NCBI RefSeq assembly: GCF_012952295.1
Contig: NZ_JABBCH010000011.1
Coordinates: 62,001-126,000 of the forward strand
DNA: 64,000 nucleotides
Direction: 5' to 3'
Origin: Crystallibacter degradans
Lineage (GTDB): Bacteria; Actinomycetota; Actinomycetes; Actinomycetales; Micrococcaceae
Position numbers and translations under genes: made by a program. Shown here in pieces: positions 38,549 through 47,494 of the stretch; within the stretch, counting starts at the first letter, position 1; each line of letters opens with the position of its first letter. The notes beneath the pieces are model-generated. The model was not told where the DNA came from and searched no databases. It was given only the letters and a program-made list of their open reading frames with translations.

Positions 38549-39190
38549 CTAAAGGGACGCACCGCTGCGGACCAGCACGTGGCCGCGGGCGGTGGACAGC
38601 CGCAACCAGCGGCCACTGCGGAACAGTGCTGCCGGTTGATCATCAAGGAAGCCTAGTGTCAGCGCCGCGAATGCTGCACCGGCCGGCAACGCCACGCTGA
38701 CCGACGGCAACGACCTGCCCCATACGGCGCTGCGCGCATTATTGACAATCAGCTGGCCCGGTTGCGCCGGAACGGCTGCAGCAACTTCCCGGATGCCGGT
38801 CTCGGCGGCAGCCCGCAGATCCGCGGACGCGATCTGTTCCACCGGCTCCCAGCCCGAGCGCGGCGGCAGTACGCCGGTCCAGGATTCCTTGACCTGCATG
38901 GGTGGCAGCGGCAGGACCACATCGTTCTGGGCCATCCGTGCCAGCCGGTCGGCCATCGACGCCAGCGATACGGTCATTTCGGCCTGTGCCGGAAGGCCCA
39001 GCGCCATCGTCCGCAGACCCAGGATGGTCGGCGTTGCTTCCCCCAGCAAACGTGGCCTCATGAGGCAGACGTAGGCGGCGAGGACAGCGCCGGAGACCTG
39101 CAGGTGCACGGCGCCGTCGTCGGCAGCCCGTGCCCGGGTGATGAACGTGCGCAGGTCCGCCGTCACCTGTGGATCGGCCAGGCTCAGCAT
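38549..39190 (-). CDS. Conserved hypothetical protein
   Basis: A 213-aa soluble protein beginning MLSLADPQVTADLRTF. No catalytic motif, signal peptide or membrane helix is evident. It contains repeated Ala/Leu-rich stretches and a WTGVLPPRSGWEP segment that reads like a conserved surface loop. I recall homologues in Micrococcaceae but no function. The open frame reaches 39403 inside the thioesterase gene. ATG 39190, 19 bp after that gene's stop, is the likely start, so the two are probably co-transcribed. Confidence 0.75.
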   Translation of the reverse strand: MLSLADPQVTADLRTFITRARAADDGAVHLQVSGAVLAAYVCLMRPRLLGEATPTILGLRTMALGLPAQAEMTVSLASMADRLARMAQNDVVLPLPPMQVKESWTGVLPPRSGWEPVEQIASADLRAAAETGIREVAAAVPAQPGQLIVNNARSAVWGRSLPSVSVALPAGAAFAALTLGFLDDQPAALFRSGRWLRLSTARGHVLVRSGASL

Positions 39191-39209
39191 GATCGTTTCA
39201 TCCACGGAA

Positions 39210-39698
39210 TCAAGCACCTGCACTTTGCGAAGCACGACGGCGGAAGGGGACTTCCCGTCCCCGGTACCGTTCCAGCGCTTTACGGTACAGCTCCGGCAGT
39301 GGAACCGGCCGGCCGGATTCGCGGTTGACGAGCACCATCGTGGTCTCCCCAACGGCGTACGTTGCCGAGCCGTCCTCTTCGGAAACCTTATAGCCCAGGG
39401 CAAAGCTGGAGCCGCCCACCTCCGTCACCCAGACGCTGACCCACACCGGCTCCGGCCGGAACAGCAGCGGCGCGAGGTATTCAATCTCCTGCCGGCCCAC
39501 CAAAGTGAAGTTCCCCGCTCCGGCCAGATCGCTCACGGACAGCTGTCCGCCGTCGTCCGTCGTCTGCCCTGACGGGCTGCTGTGCAGCTGGACGCGTGCT
39601 GTCTCCAGGTAACTCAGAAAGGTCACGTTGTTCACGTGGCCGTAGGAATCGATGTCGCTGAAACGGAGCTGCAACGGGAACCGGGACACATTAGGCAT
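39210..39698 (-). CDS. Acyl-CoA thioesterase, hotdog fold (4HBT type)
   Basis: A 162-aa single-hotdog thioesterase. The conserved active-site helix start is seen as LRFSDIDSYGHVNNVTFLSYLE, where the Asp is the expected catalytic residue, and EIEYLAPLLF follows as in YbgC/FadM-like enzymes. The natural acyl-CoA is unknown. It is divergent from the TesB-type thioesterase 125 bp away. Confidence 0.9.
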   Translation of the reverse strand: MPNVSRFPLQLRFSDIDSYGHVNNVTFLSYLETARVQLHSSPSGQTTDDGGQLSVSDLAGAGNFTLVGRQEIEYLAPLLFRPEPVWVSVWVTEVGGSSFALGYKVSEEDGSATYAVGETTMVLVNRESGRPVPLPELYRKALERYRGREVPFRRRASQSAGA

Positions 39699-39822
39699 GA
39701 AGCCATCCTCTCAAGCCACAGCCACGCCGCGCGAACCGGCGAAGGTAGTTGAGCCGGACGCCGGTGCGAACTAGTCTCGGAAGGGTTCCATTACTCTCGG
39801 GTAACGCCGGCAAGGAGATTCC

Positions 39823-40725
39823 ATGACTGCCTCTGACGAGCGCATTGAGCCCACCGCGGCCTTGCTGCAACTGCTGGACCTCTCTGACGCGGACGGCGCC
39901 AATACCGATGAGGACATTTTCGTCGGAATTTCGGAGCCACAGCCCCACGGGCGGGTTTTCGGCGGGCAGGTCCTGGCGCAGTCGATCCTGGCCGCCGTCC
40001 GCACCGTGGACGAGGACCGGCAGATCCATTCCATGCACGGCTATTTCCTCCGCCCGGGGGACGCCAACGCACCTATCACCTTCGGCGTGCAGAAGCTCCG
40101 CGACGGGCGGTCCTTTTCCGCCAGACGCACCCACGCCTACCAGAACGGCGTGCCCATCCTGTCCATGATCGCTTCTTTCCAGGTTCCGGCCGACGGGGTG
40201 GACCATCACGAGCCCTTTCCGGAGGGCATTCCCGACCCGGAGTCCTTGCCGAGCACAGCCGATCTCCTTGGTGAATTCGAACATCCGATCGCGCAACAGT
40301 GGGCGTACGAACGGCCCTTCGATATCCGTCATGTGCAGAGCCCTTTGTACATAAGGGCTGAAGGCGAACGTGAACCGACTAACGCGGTCTGGATGAAATC
40401 CAAGGGCACGCTTCCCGATGACCTGAATCTGCATCGCGCGGCGTTGGCGTATGCCAGTGATTACACCCTGCTTGAACCGATCTTGCGTCGCCACGGCATA
40501 GCGTGGATCAGCCCCGGCATCAAGTTTGCGAGTCTGGATCACGCCATGTGGTGGCACCGGCCGTTCCGGGCAGATGAGTGGCTGCTCTATGTCCAGAATT
40601 CGCCGAGCGCGTCCGGTGCACGTGGCCTGGGCGTGGGCCGGGTCTTCAGCCGCTCCGGTGAGCTCGTGGCCACGGTGGCCCAGGAAGGCATGATGCGCAT
40701 TCCCGTCGAAGCCGTGGACGCATAA
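39823..40725 (+). CDS. tesB: Acyl-CoA thioesterase II (double hotdog)
   Basis: A 300-aa TesB-family enzyme with two hotdog repeats that hydrolyses medium- to long-chain acyl-CoA. The first repeat has GRVFGGQVLAQSILAA and MHGYFLRPGD, and the second has SPGIKFASLDHAMWWHRPFR, where the conserved Asp of the C-terminal repeat is visible (SLDHAMW). AAGGAG precedes the ATG. It is followed by a strong bidirectional terminator. Confidence 0.95.
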   Translation: MTASDERIEPTAALLQLLDLSDADGANTDEDIFVGISEPQPHGRVFGGQVLAQSILAAVRTVDEDRQIHSMHGYFLRPGDANAPITFGVQKLRDGRSFSARRTHAYQNGVPILSMIASFQVPADGVDHHEPFPEGIPDPESLPSTADLLGEFEHPIAQQWAYERPFDIRHVQSPLYIRAEGEREPTNAVWMKSKGTLPDDLNLHRAALAYASDYTLLEPILRRHGIAWISPGIKFASLDHAMWWHRPFRADEWLLYVQNSPSASGARGLGVGRVFSRSGELVATVAQEGMMRIPVEAVDA

Positions 40726-40742
40726 GGGCGGTATGACCGGCG

Positions 40743-40785
40743 AAAAGGGTCCGTCCGGCTGCCAGGCAGCCGGACGGACCCTTTT
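40743..40785. terminator. Bidirectional terminator between tesB and ettA
   Basis: Two 21-bp arms, beginning AAAAGGGTCCGTCCGGCTGC and ending in CTTTT, are exact reverse complements around a single base, giving A- and T-rich ends for both directions. Confidence 0.93.
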
Positions 40786-40857
40786 ATTCAGTTGTGCGAC
40801 ATCTTCAGTTGCATCGTGTCCCCGTTGTACCGCCTCAGCAGCCGAGGGATGCTCGAT

Positions 40858-42540
40858 TTAGTCGCGGGTGAGCCGGCGGTGTGTGACGCGGTGCGGCTTG
40901 GCGGCGTCCGGACCGAGTCGCTCGATCTTGTTCTGCTCGTAGGCCTCGAAGTTACCTTCAAACCAGTACCAGTTCGCCGGATTGTCCTCGGTGCCTTCGT
41001 AGGACAGGATGTGGGTGGCCACCCGGTCGAGGAACCAACGGTCGTGCGAAATGACCACGGCGCAGCCGGCGAATTCGAGCAAGGCGTTCTCCAGGCTGGA
41101 CAGCGTCTCCACGTCGAGGTCGTTAGTGGGCTCATCAAGGAGCAGCAGGTTGCCGCCCTGCTTGAGGGTCAGCGCCAGGTTCAACCGGTTACGCTCACCA
41201 CCTGAGAGCACGCCGGCCTTCTTCTGCTGGTCCGGGCCCTTGAAGCCGAAGGCGGACACGTAGGCACGCGAGGGCATCTCCACCTGACCGACCTGGATGA
41301 AGTCCAGTCCGTCGGATACGACTTCCCACAGCGACTTGTTCGGGTCGATTCCCCCGCGGCTCTGGTCCACGTAGGAAATCCTGACGGAGTCGCCAATCTT
41401 CAAGTCGCCGCCGTCGAGCTCCTCGAGGCCAACGATGGTCTTGAACAGCGTGGTCTTGCCAACGCCGTTAGGGCCGATGACGCCGACGATACCGTTGCGA
41501 GGCAGGGAGAAGGACAGTCCGTCGATCAGCGGGCGGTCGTCGAAGCCCTTCTGCAGATTCTTGCCTTCAACGACAAGCTGGCCGAGGCGGGGGCCCGGCG
41601 GGATCTGGATCTCTTCGAAGTCAAGCTTCCGGGTGCGGTCCGCTTCGGCTGCCATTTCCTCATAGCGGGCCAGACGTGCCTTGGACTTGGTCTGGCGTCC
41701 CTTGGCGTTGGAGCGGACCCATTCCAGTTCGTCCGACAGACGCCTGGCCAGCTTGGCGTCCTTCTTGCCTTGGACTTCGAGGCGGGCGCGTTTCTTCTCC
41801 AGATAGGTGGAGTAGTTACCTTCGTAGGGGTAGAGGTGGCCCCGGTCCACTTCGGCGATCCATTCGGCCACATGGTCAAGGAAGTACCGGTCGTGAGTCA
41901 CGGCCAGCACCGCACCGGCGTAGGACTTCAGGTGCTGTTCGAGCCAGAGCACGCTCTCGGCGTCGAGGTGGTTAGTGGGCTCGTCAAGCAGCAGCAGGTC
42001 AGGCTTCTGGAGGAGCAGCTTGCACAGCGCAACACGGCGGCGCTCACCGCCGGAGAGTACCGTGACGTCGGAGTCGCCGGGTGGGCAGCGCAGGGCATCC
42101 ATGGCCTGTTCGAGCTGGGAATCGATGTCCCATGCGTCAGCGGCGTCGATAGCCTCCTGCAGTTTGCCCATCTCGTCGAGCAGCTTGTCGTAGTCTGCAT
42201 CTGGGCTGGCCATTTCTTCGGAGATCTCGTTGAAGCGCTGGATCTTGCCGTAAATTTCGCCGACGCCTTCCTGGACGTTGCCCAGGACGGTCTTCTCTTC
42301 GTTCAGTGGGGGCTCCTGCAGCAGGATTCCCACTGAGTAGCCGGGGCTGAGCCGGGCCTCACCATTGGACGGTGTGTCCAGACCAGCCATGATTTTCAGG
42401 ATGGTGGACTTACCGGCGCCATTCGGGCCGACAACGCCGATTTTGGCTCCGGGATAGAAGGACATGCTCACGTCATCGAGGATGACCTTGTCACCAACGG
42501 CCTTGCGGGCCTTGGTCATTGTGTAAATAAATTCCGCCAT
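40858..42540 (-). CDS. ettA: Energy-dependent translational throttle protein EttA (ABC-F)
   Basis: EttA is a ribosome-binding ABC-F ATPase acting at the E-site. The 560-aa product has two ABC domains: Walker A GPNGAGKST and GPNGVGKTT, signatures LSGGERRR and LSGGERNR, and Walker B followed by DEPTNHLD and DEPTNDLD. The interdomain linker (ARRLSDELEWVRSNAKGRQT) matches the P-site tRNA interaction motif. The frame opens at 42576; MAEFIYTM at 42540 is the family start. Confidence 0.95.
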   Translation of the reverse strand: MAEFIYTMTKARKAVGDKVILDDVSMSFYPGAKIGVVGPNGAGKSTILKIMAGLDTPSNGEARLSPGYSVGILLQEPPLNEEKTVLGNVQEGVGEIYGKIQRFNEISEEMASPDADYDKLLDEMGKLQEAIDAADAWDIDSQLEQAMDALRCPPGDSDVTVLSGGERRRVALCKLLLQKPDLLLLDEPTNHLDAESVLWLEQHLKSYAGAVLAVTHDRYFLDHVAEWIAEVDRGHLYPYEGNYSTYLEKKRARLEVQGKKDAKLARRLSDELEWVRSNAKGRQTKSKARLARYEEMAAEADRTRKLDFEEIQIPPGPRLGQLVVEGKNLQKGFDDRPLIDGLSFSLPRNGIVGVIGPNGVGKTTLFKTIVGLEELDGGDLKIGDSVRISYVDQSRGGIDPNKSLWEVVSDGLDFIQVGQVEMPSRAYVSAFGFKGPDQQKKAGVLSGGERNRLNLALTLKQGGNLLLLDEPTNDLDVETLSSLENALLEFAGCAVVISHDRWFLDRVATHILSYEGTEDNPANWYWFEGNFEAYEQNKIERLGPDAAKPHRVTHRRLTRD

Positions 42541-42646
42541 GCCCATAAGGCTAGTGGGTGGCGGGGCAGAACTCACATTTGAGGGCGCCGTCTGCCATGG
42601 TCCACGGCCGCCGTTCGCGTGCAGTTAGACGCTGCAGCCGCTGCGA

Positions 42647-43150
42647 TCAGGAGCCATAGCCGACAAAGCAGTTCCCACCGGGCAGAACCGGCAGCACTGA
42701 CATCGCCACCTCGCCTTCACGGACCTGCCCGATGATGCATTGCTCATCTACCGGTGCCGCAGCCTCGATCGCGTCGACCGCCAGGCCTGTAGGAGTGATA
42801 TCGGCCGAGACCTCGATGTCGTCCTCAGCGAATCCGGCCTCGGTCATCGCCTTGAGCATCTGCGACTCATTTGGCCGGGGCGAGGAAGCGGCGAGTTTCT
42901 CCAGCTGCTCGCGCACATGCCTTTCGGCTACCTCTACGGCCGACGCTTCCGCCGTCTGGACTGCAGGGTCAGCGGTTTCAGTTGTGGCCGGCACAGTCTC
43001 GGCGGCAGACACATCGCCGCTTTCCGGTGACGCGGCGGCACCCGATCCGACAGCCGAGCATCCGACCAACGCGAAACCGGCGGCAAATAACGACGCGGCG
43101 CCAGCAACGCGCGCTTGAACTGAACGTCCCTGTCGGTGCAGATTTTTCAC
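42647..43150 (-). CDS. Lipoprotein, DUF6993-like
   Basis: A 167-aa exported protein with a basic N-terminus, a hydrophobic stretch and a lipobox (FALVGC) at about residues 26-31, predicting lipid anchoring. After an Ala/Thr/Glu-rich linker the C-terminal domain (from about residue 75) has two cysteines (QCIIG and NCFVGYG) likely to form a disulfide. I recall similar domains as DUF6993. The function is unknown. It starts 34 bp after ssb ends. Confidence 0.82.
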   Translation of the reverse strand: MKNLHRQGRSVQARVAGAASLFAAGFALVGCSAVGSGAAASPESGDVSAAETVPATTETADPAVQTAEASAVEVAERHVREQLEKLAASSPRPNESQMLKAMTEAGFAEDDIEVSADITPTGLAVDAIEAAAPVDEQCIIGQVREGEVAMSVLPVLPGGNCFVGYGS

Positions 43151-43184
43151 GCTGTCATTCTGTCACGGCCCGGCTCCGACTCTT

Positions 43185-43751
43185 CTATCCCGCCATCCGC
43201 AGGCCGTTCTCATCGCGTTCATCAATCAAAATCGAGTTGTCATCGTTGAACTCAGGAACTGCCTCCGCTGAAGTATCCGTTCCCCAGTCATATACCTCTC
43301 CCGTGCCGGCGTTGACGCCGGCCGGGGACCTCTGTTCCGCATCGGGGAGGGGGCTCGCTGAGAGCTGCTGGGTTTGCGGCTCCTGCCTCGGTGGAATACT
43401 CCGAACGAAATTCGCTGTTCCCCAGAACAAGTCATGACCGAGCGACTCCGCGTCGATCTCACAGGCCGTCCCCTGCCGCCCGTCGTCGCTGGTCCATTGG
43501 CGGAGCCGCAGCTTGCCAGTAACGATGACATGTTGGCCCTTCCTCAGGCTTGATCCGATATTCTCGGCCAACTTCCGATAGCACTGCACCGTGTACCAGT
43601 TGGTCTGACCGTCTACCCATTCCTGGGTTTCGCGGTCAAATCGCCGCTCTTTGGAAGCTAGCCGGAAATCAGCACAGGCAGTCCCGCCCTTGGTCGTTCC
43701 GGCCTTGATGTCGGTTCCTATAATTCCCCGAACAGTAATGATGTCTGTCAT
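43185..43751 (-). CDS. ssb: Single-stranded DNA-binding protein
   Basis: A 188-aa SSB with an N-terminal OB fold (MTDIITVRGIIGTD, FRLASKERRFD, TNWYTVQCYRKLAENI, GQHVIVTGKLRLRQW) and a divergent acidic C-terminal part. The C-terminus ends NGLRMAG and lacks the canonical DDDIPF-type tip, so this is more likely an accessory SsbB-like paralogue than the main replicative SSB. The frame opens at 44120 across the tRNA-Arg region; GAGGAGGAG before ATG 43751 fixes the start. Confidence 0.93.
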   Translation of the reverse strand: MTDIITVRGIIGTDIKAGTTKGGTACADFRLASKERRFDRETQEWVDGQTNWYTVQCYRKLAENIGSSLRKGQHVIVTGKLRLRQWTSDDGRQGTACEIDAESLGHDLFWGTANFVRSIPPRQEPQTQQLSASPLPDAEQRSPAGVNAGTGEVYDWGTDTSAEAVPEFNDDNSILIDERDENGLRMAG

Positions 43752-43946
43752 GATCCTGCTCCTCCTCACGATGCCGGCGGAGTTGCCGACATCCCCAGTC
43801 TGCGAATGCCTCCTGTCGGAAAGTAGCCGTACCGGCACGTTTGTGGAGTGCGGGACACCGCGGACCGTTGTGCAGGACAAGTAGCGACTTCGAAGAATCG
43901 CAGGCGAGAGGATAAACTTGCTGACTGGCGGAGCGATCCGCCGCCC

Positions 43947-44019
43947 GCCTCGGTAGCTCAGCGGATAGAGCAGGAGCCTTCTAATCTCTTGGTCGCAGGT
44001 TCGATTCCTGTCCGGGGCA
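43947..44019 (+). tRNA. tRNA-Arg (UCU)
   Basis: Acceptor GCCTCGG/CCGGGGC (one G-U pair), D-arm GCTCAGCGGATAGAGC, anticodon loop CTTCTAA (anticodon TCT) on a stem with one mismatch, and T-arm GCAGGTTCGATTCCTGT. A possible upstream promoter (TTCGAA, 18 bp, TAAACT) lies in 43880-43925. It marks the left boundary of accessory gene content. Confidence 0.92.
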
Positions 44020-44088
44020 CGCATAATCAGCATTGCCTGAAAGGGCGCATCGGGCGCACTTGCAGTCGGCCGGGGGTATATTTCGAGC

Positions 44089-46026
44089 ATGCAGACGCAC
44101 GTCCATTTCCCTGTGAGCACGCTTGCTCTTCAAAGAGGCGGCCTGGTGAAGGCCGTGCGGAACCGTGCAAGCGCCCTCGCGGAAGAAGGCTCTTTCGCAG
44201 GAATCCATATCGATGTACTCGGTTTCCAGCCCCGTCTGTCCAGCACCGTCAAGATGATGAAGGATTCGGGCCACCTTCACCCAGCGGTCCAGGTCAACAG
44301 TGTCCTGTACTCGTTGGACCCAAGTCCGGAGACGGAACGGCGAAAACCATCCTTCCCATTCCGGGACAGAGGGCTTACGGGCATCAAGGATGGTGGTAAT
44401 CCCCGATCAGTACGGTATTTCCGGGACGGCTTGTTGGAGATGCTTGTGCGCACTGATTCGACAGGAACGCCTGTACTCATCGACTACTTCAATTCAGAAC
44501 GTCACCACGTCAGGCGCGACGAGCTGGATGATGCGGGCAGATTGGTTCGGGTTGTTCATTTCCCGATTAGCACTGAAGAGGCCAAGGTCCAACGCTATAT
44601 AGGCCGTGACGGACAATGCTTTCTAACCGTTTGGCAATCAGCAGGCAAGAATGACTGGCAACAAGGCTTCCTCTTCGGCCCCAAGCCCCGGAGTTTTCCA
44701 GAAATGGGAATCCTATATACGCACGCTCTCGAACAGCTTCTGGCGCAGCACGAGAGCGTTGCCATCACGTCGGAATTCCGGGAAAACCTGGACATCCTCC
44801 GCGACCAGAACCTGGATGAAGTGGTGGCATCCATACGGCACCCTCATCTGCGAAAAGTGGTAACTGCGCATAGCAATCATCTTGAACCTCCTTATACCGC
44901 CGGCTCCGGCGTAAGCGGCAACTGGCGCAGACTTGCTGATCGCCTCGATGAATTCGACGCGTTGGTGCTGTTGACCAACGCTCAGCGGGAGGACATGGCA
45001 GCGGATTTCGGCCACGAGCAATTGCTGGAAGTCATTCCCCAAGTGGCTCCCCCGTGCAAGGAAGCCACCGTCCCAACGGACCCCAACCGACTGGTCCTCG
45101 TGGCCCGAACACACCCGAAAAAACGTGTCGACGAAGCTATCAGGGTCTTCCGAAAGGTCCTTGACGGCAATCCAGACGCAATCCTTGAGGTATACGGCTT
45201 CGGATACAAAGACAAAGAAGAACGCAAGATCCACCAGCTCATAGCCGAGTTGTCGCTCGAGGATAGCGTGCGTTTCATGCCGTTCACCAGTAATCCGGAC
45301 GACATTTACGCTACGGCTTCCGCGACCCTGCTGACCTCAGCATCTGAGGGTTTTCCCCTGATCCTGCTCGAAAGTATGTCTTACGGGGTCCCAGTAGTAG
45401 CATATGACTCCAATTATGGACCGCGGGAAGTGATTGTCGACGGCGAGAACGGCTACCTGGCGGACTTCGCCGACAGTGATGCCCTTGCTAAGAAGATCCT
45501 GCTGCTAATGCAGGACCCCGGTCTCCGTACCAGGATGGGAGCGGCTGCCAAAGAGACGCTCAGCCGCTTCGATACAAAGCGCTTCGTTGAAAACTGGAAG
45601 CGCGTCCTGGCCGCTCCCCCACGTCCGGAACGTGTTACTCGCGTCGCCACCGACGCCGTGGTAGAGCACGCGGAATGGCGTGGAAAGACTCTGCTCGTGC
45701 GGGCCCCACACGGAACAGCCCCCGGTACGGAACTCATCTTCCGCCGTCGGCACACAGACGATGTCACGGTGGTGCCGGCCTCCAACGGAAAATGGCTGGT
45801 GGAGCTGCCTGAGAGCGAGCCCGGTGATATCTTCGACGCTTTCATCCGGCTCGCCGGCCATAGCGAGAAGCGTATGGCTTTCGATATCGTCGATGTCATC
45901 CAGAGGCCACCTATGCAGATCTATGCAACCGCACACGGTTCATTCTCCGTGCGCCACATCAACAATGGTTTGGTCGCCAAGGGACGCCGTTGGCTAAAAC
46001 GGAGAATCCGCCCTCAAGCGCAGTAG
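44089..46026 (+). CDS. Glycosyltransferase, GT4 family, TagE-like (poly-glycerolphosphate glucosyltransferase type)
   Basis: A 645-aa cytosolic glycosyltransferase. The N-terminal half resembles the TagE/TarM/Gtf family (GGLVKAVRNRA, QCFLTVWQSAGKN, YTHALEQLL, SNHLEPPY). The GT4 donor domain spans about residues 335-510 with LVLVARTHPKKRVDEAI, PFTSNPDDIYATASATLLTSASEGFPL and the EX7E-type segment EGFPLILLES. The last 130 residues form a separate beta-rich domain. TagE-type enzymes add glucose to wall teichoic acid; that role here is inference from family and the wall-polymer locus downstream. It begins 69 bp after tRNA-Arg. Confidence 0.85.
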   Translation: MQTHVHFPVSTLALQRGGLVKAVRNRASALAEEGSFAGIHIDVLGFQPRLSSTVKMMKDSGHLHPAVQVNSVLYSLDPSPETERRKPSFPFRDRGLTGIKDGGNPRSVRYFRDGLLEMLVRTDSTGTPVLIDYFNSERHHVRRDELDDAGRLVRVVHFPISTEEAKVQRYIGRDGQCFLTVWQSAGKNDWQQGFLFGPKPRSFPEMGILYTHALEQLLAQHESVAITSEFRENLDILRDQNLDEVVASIRHPHLRKVVTAHSNHLEPPYTAGSGVSGNWRRLADRLDEFDALVLLTNAQREDMAADFGHEQLLEVIPQVAPPCKEATVPTDPNRLVLVARTHPKKRVDEAIRVFRKVLDGNPDAILEVYGFGYKDKEERKIHQLIAELSLEDSVRFMPFTSNPDDIYATASATLLTSASEGFPLILLESMSYGVPVVAYDSNYGPREVIVDGENGYLADFADSDALAKKILLLMQDPGLRTRMGAAAKETLSRFDTKRFVENWKRVLAAPPRPERVTRVATDAVVEHAEWRGKTLLVRAPHGTAPGTELIFRRRHTDDVTVVPASNGKWLVELPESEPGDIFDAFIRLAGHSEKRMAFDIVDVIQRPPMQIYATAHGSFSVRHINNGLVAKGRRWLKRRIRPQAQ

Positions 46027-46040
46027 TCCGCCGCCAACAA

Positions 46041-46058
46041 GTGGCAACTCGTTGACCG
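46041..46058. promoter_or_regulatory. Operator-like motif upstream of uxaC
   Basis: GTGGCAACTCGTTGACCG resembles the perfect inverted repeat at 48963-48980 (14 of 18 positions identical, the left half exactly). It lies 29 bp before the uxaC start. Confidence 0.55.
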
Positions 46059-46087
46059 CACTTCACGTGCATGGAAACGATAGTGCC

Positions 46088-47494
46088 ATGTCAATCTCTT
46101 TAGCCGCCGAACCCGATCGGCTTCTACCTGCTGAACCCGGCGTCCGAAAGATCGCGCGCGGGCTCCTGGAACTTGTTAATGACCTGCCCATCATTTCTCC
46201 GCACGGTCACGTGGACGCCGCTGTCCTGGACAAGAATTCTCCCTTCCCTGATCCTGCAACGCTGCTGATCAGCCCCGACCACTACGTCACCCGGCTCATT
46301 CATGCCAGCGGTGTCCCGCTCGATCGGCTGCGCGTGGGAGGATCCACTGCGGCCTCTCACCGCGATGTATGGCGGGAGTTCGCCAAGGCTTGGCCGTTGT
46401 TTGACGGCACCGCGTCCGGATACTGGCTGCGGTCCGAATTCGAACATGTCTTTAAGCTCGAACAGGAAATCTCCGAAACAACCGCCGACGCCACTTTCGA
46501 TGCCATCCAGAACAAGCTCAGCGAACCCGGTTTCCGCCCGCGTCAGCTCTTCGAGGACTTCAACATCGAGGTCCTTGCCACGACTGACGATCCCCTCGAC
46601 AGCTTGGAGTCCCATGCGGCCTTGGCCGCGGATGCCACGTTCCAAGGTCGGGTTCTGCCTACGTTCCGTCCGGACGCGTACTTGAACATCAGCCATCCGA
46701 CATGGGTCGAAAACGTCGACAAGTTGATTACCACCGCCGGCGACGGTACCAACGGATACGCGGGTTACATCCGTGCACTGGAAAACCGCCGGCAGCACTT
46801 CGTCGAACACGGCGCCGTCTCCGCCGACCACGGAGTACGTACGCCGCAGACTCTCAAACTGGACCGCGCGGAGGCGGAAAGCCTTTTCAACAAGGCCCGC
46901 CGCGGGGAAGCCACCGACGCCGACCGCGACGCTTTCGAAGCCCACATGATGTACGAGATGGCTCGCATGTCAGTCCAGGACGGTCTGGTCATGACGGTCC
47001 ACCCCGGCTCATTCCGCAACCACCATCTACCGACCTTCGAAAAATACGGCGCTGACACTGGCCACGACATCCCCTTCGCCGTCAGCTACACCGAAGCTAT
47101 CCGCCCGGTCCTGCAGGACTTTGGTACGGCAGAGGGCTTCAACCTGATCCTCTTCACCTTGGATGAAACGGTGTTTTCACGGGAATTGGCCCCCTTGGCT
47201 GGCTTCTACCCCGCCGTCTACGTAGGCGCCCCGTGGTGGTTCCTGGACGCACCGGATGCAATGCTGCGCTTCCGCTCGGCCATCACAGAGACCGCCGGGT
47301 TCTACCGTTCATCCGGCTTCATCGACGACACCCGCGCCTTCTGCTCCATCCCGGCCCGCCACGACGCGTCCCGCCGGATTGAAGCTTCATTCCTGGCACG
47401 GCTGGTTGCCGAGCACCGAGTTTCCGAGTCCCGTGCCGCCGAGCTCATCGTGGATATTGTCGATGCCGCACCCCGAAGGGCTTTCAAACTGTGA
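46088..47494 (+). CDS. uxaC: Glucuronate/galacturonate isomerase
   Basis: UxaC isomerises D-glucuronate to D-fructuronate (and galacturonate to tagaturonate), the first step of hexuronate breakdown. The 468-aa amidohydrolase-superfamily protein has the metal-binding start motif SPHGHVDAAVL, FNIEVLATTDDPLD and VHPGSFRNHH. The frame opens at TTG 46052, but ATG 46088 is preferred because it clears the operator-like repeat. Its stop overlaps the uxuB start by 4 bp. Confidence 0.94.
   Translation: MSISLAAEPDRLLPAEPGVRKIARGLLELVNDLPIISPHGHVDAAVLDKNSPFPDPATLLISPDHYVTRLIHASGVPLDRLRVGGSTAASHRDVWREFAKAWPLFDGTASGYWLRSEFEHVFKLEQEISETTADATFDAIQNKLSEPGFRPRQLFEDFNIEVLATTDDPLDSLESHAALAADATFQGRVLPTFRPDAYLNISHPTWVENVDKLITTAGDGTNGYAGYIRALENRRQHFVEHGAVSADHGVRTPQTLKLDRAEAESLFNKARRGEATDADRDAFEAHMMYEMARMSVQDGLVMTVHPGSFRNHHLPTFEKYGADTGHDIPFAVSYTEAIRPVLQDFGTAEGFNLILFTLDETVFSRELAPLAGFYPAVYVGAPWWFLDAPDAMLRFRSAITETAGFYRSSGFIDDTRAFCSIPARHDASRRIEASFLARLVAEHRVSESRAAELIVDIVDAAPRRAFKL

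Noticed and set aside
43752-44120. N-terminal extension of the ssb frame across the tRNA-Arg region
   Set aside because: The extension would translate the antisense of the tRNA; a strong GAGGAGGAG site precedes the internal ATG at 43751.
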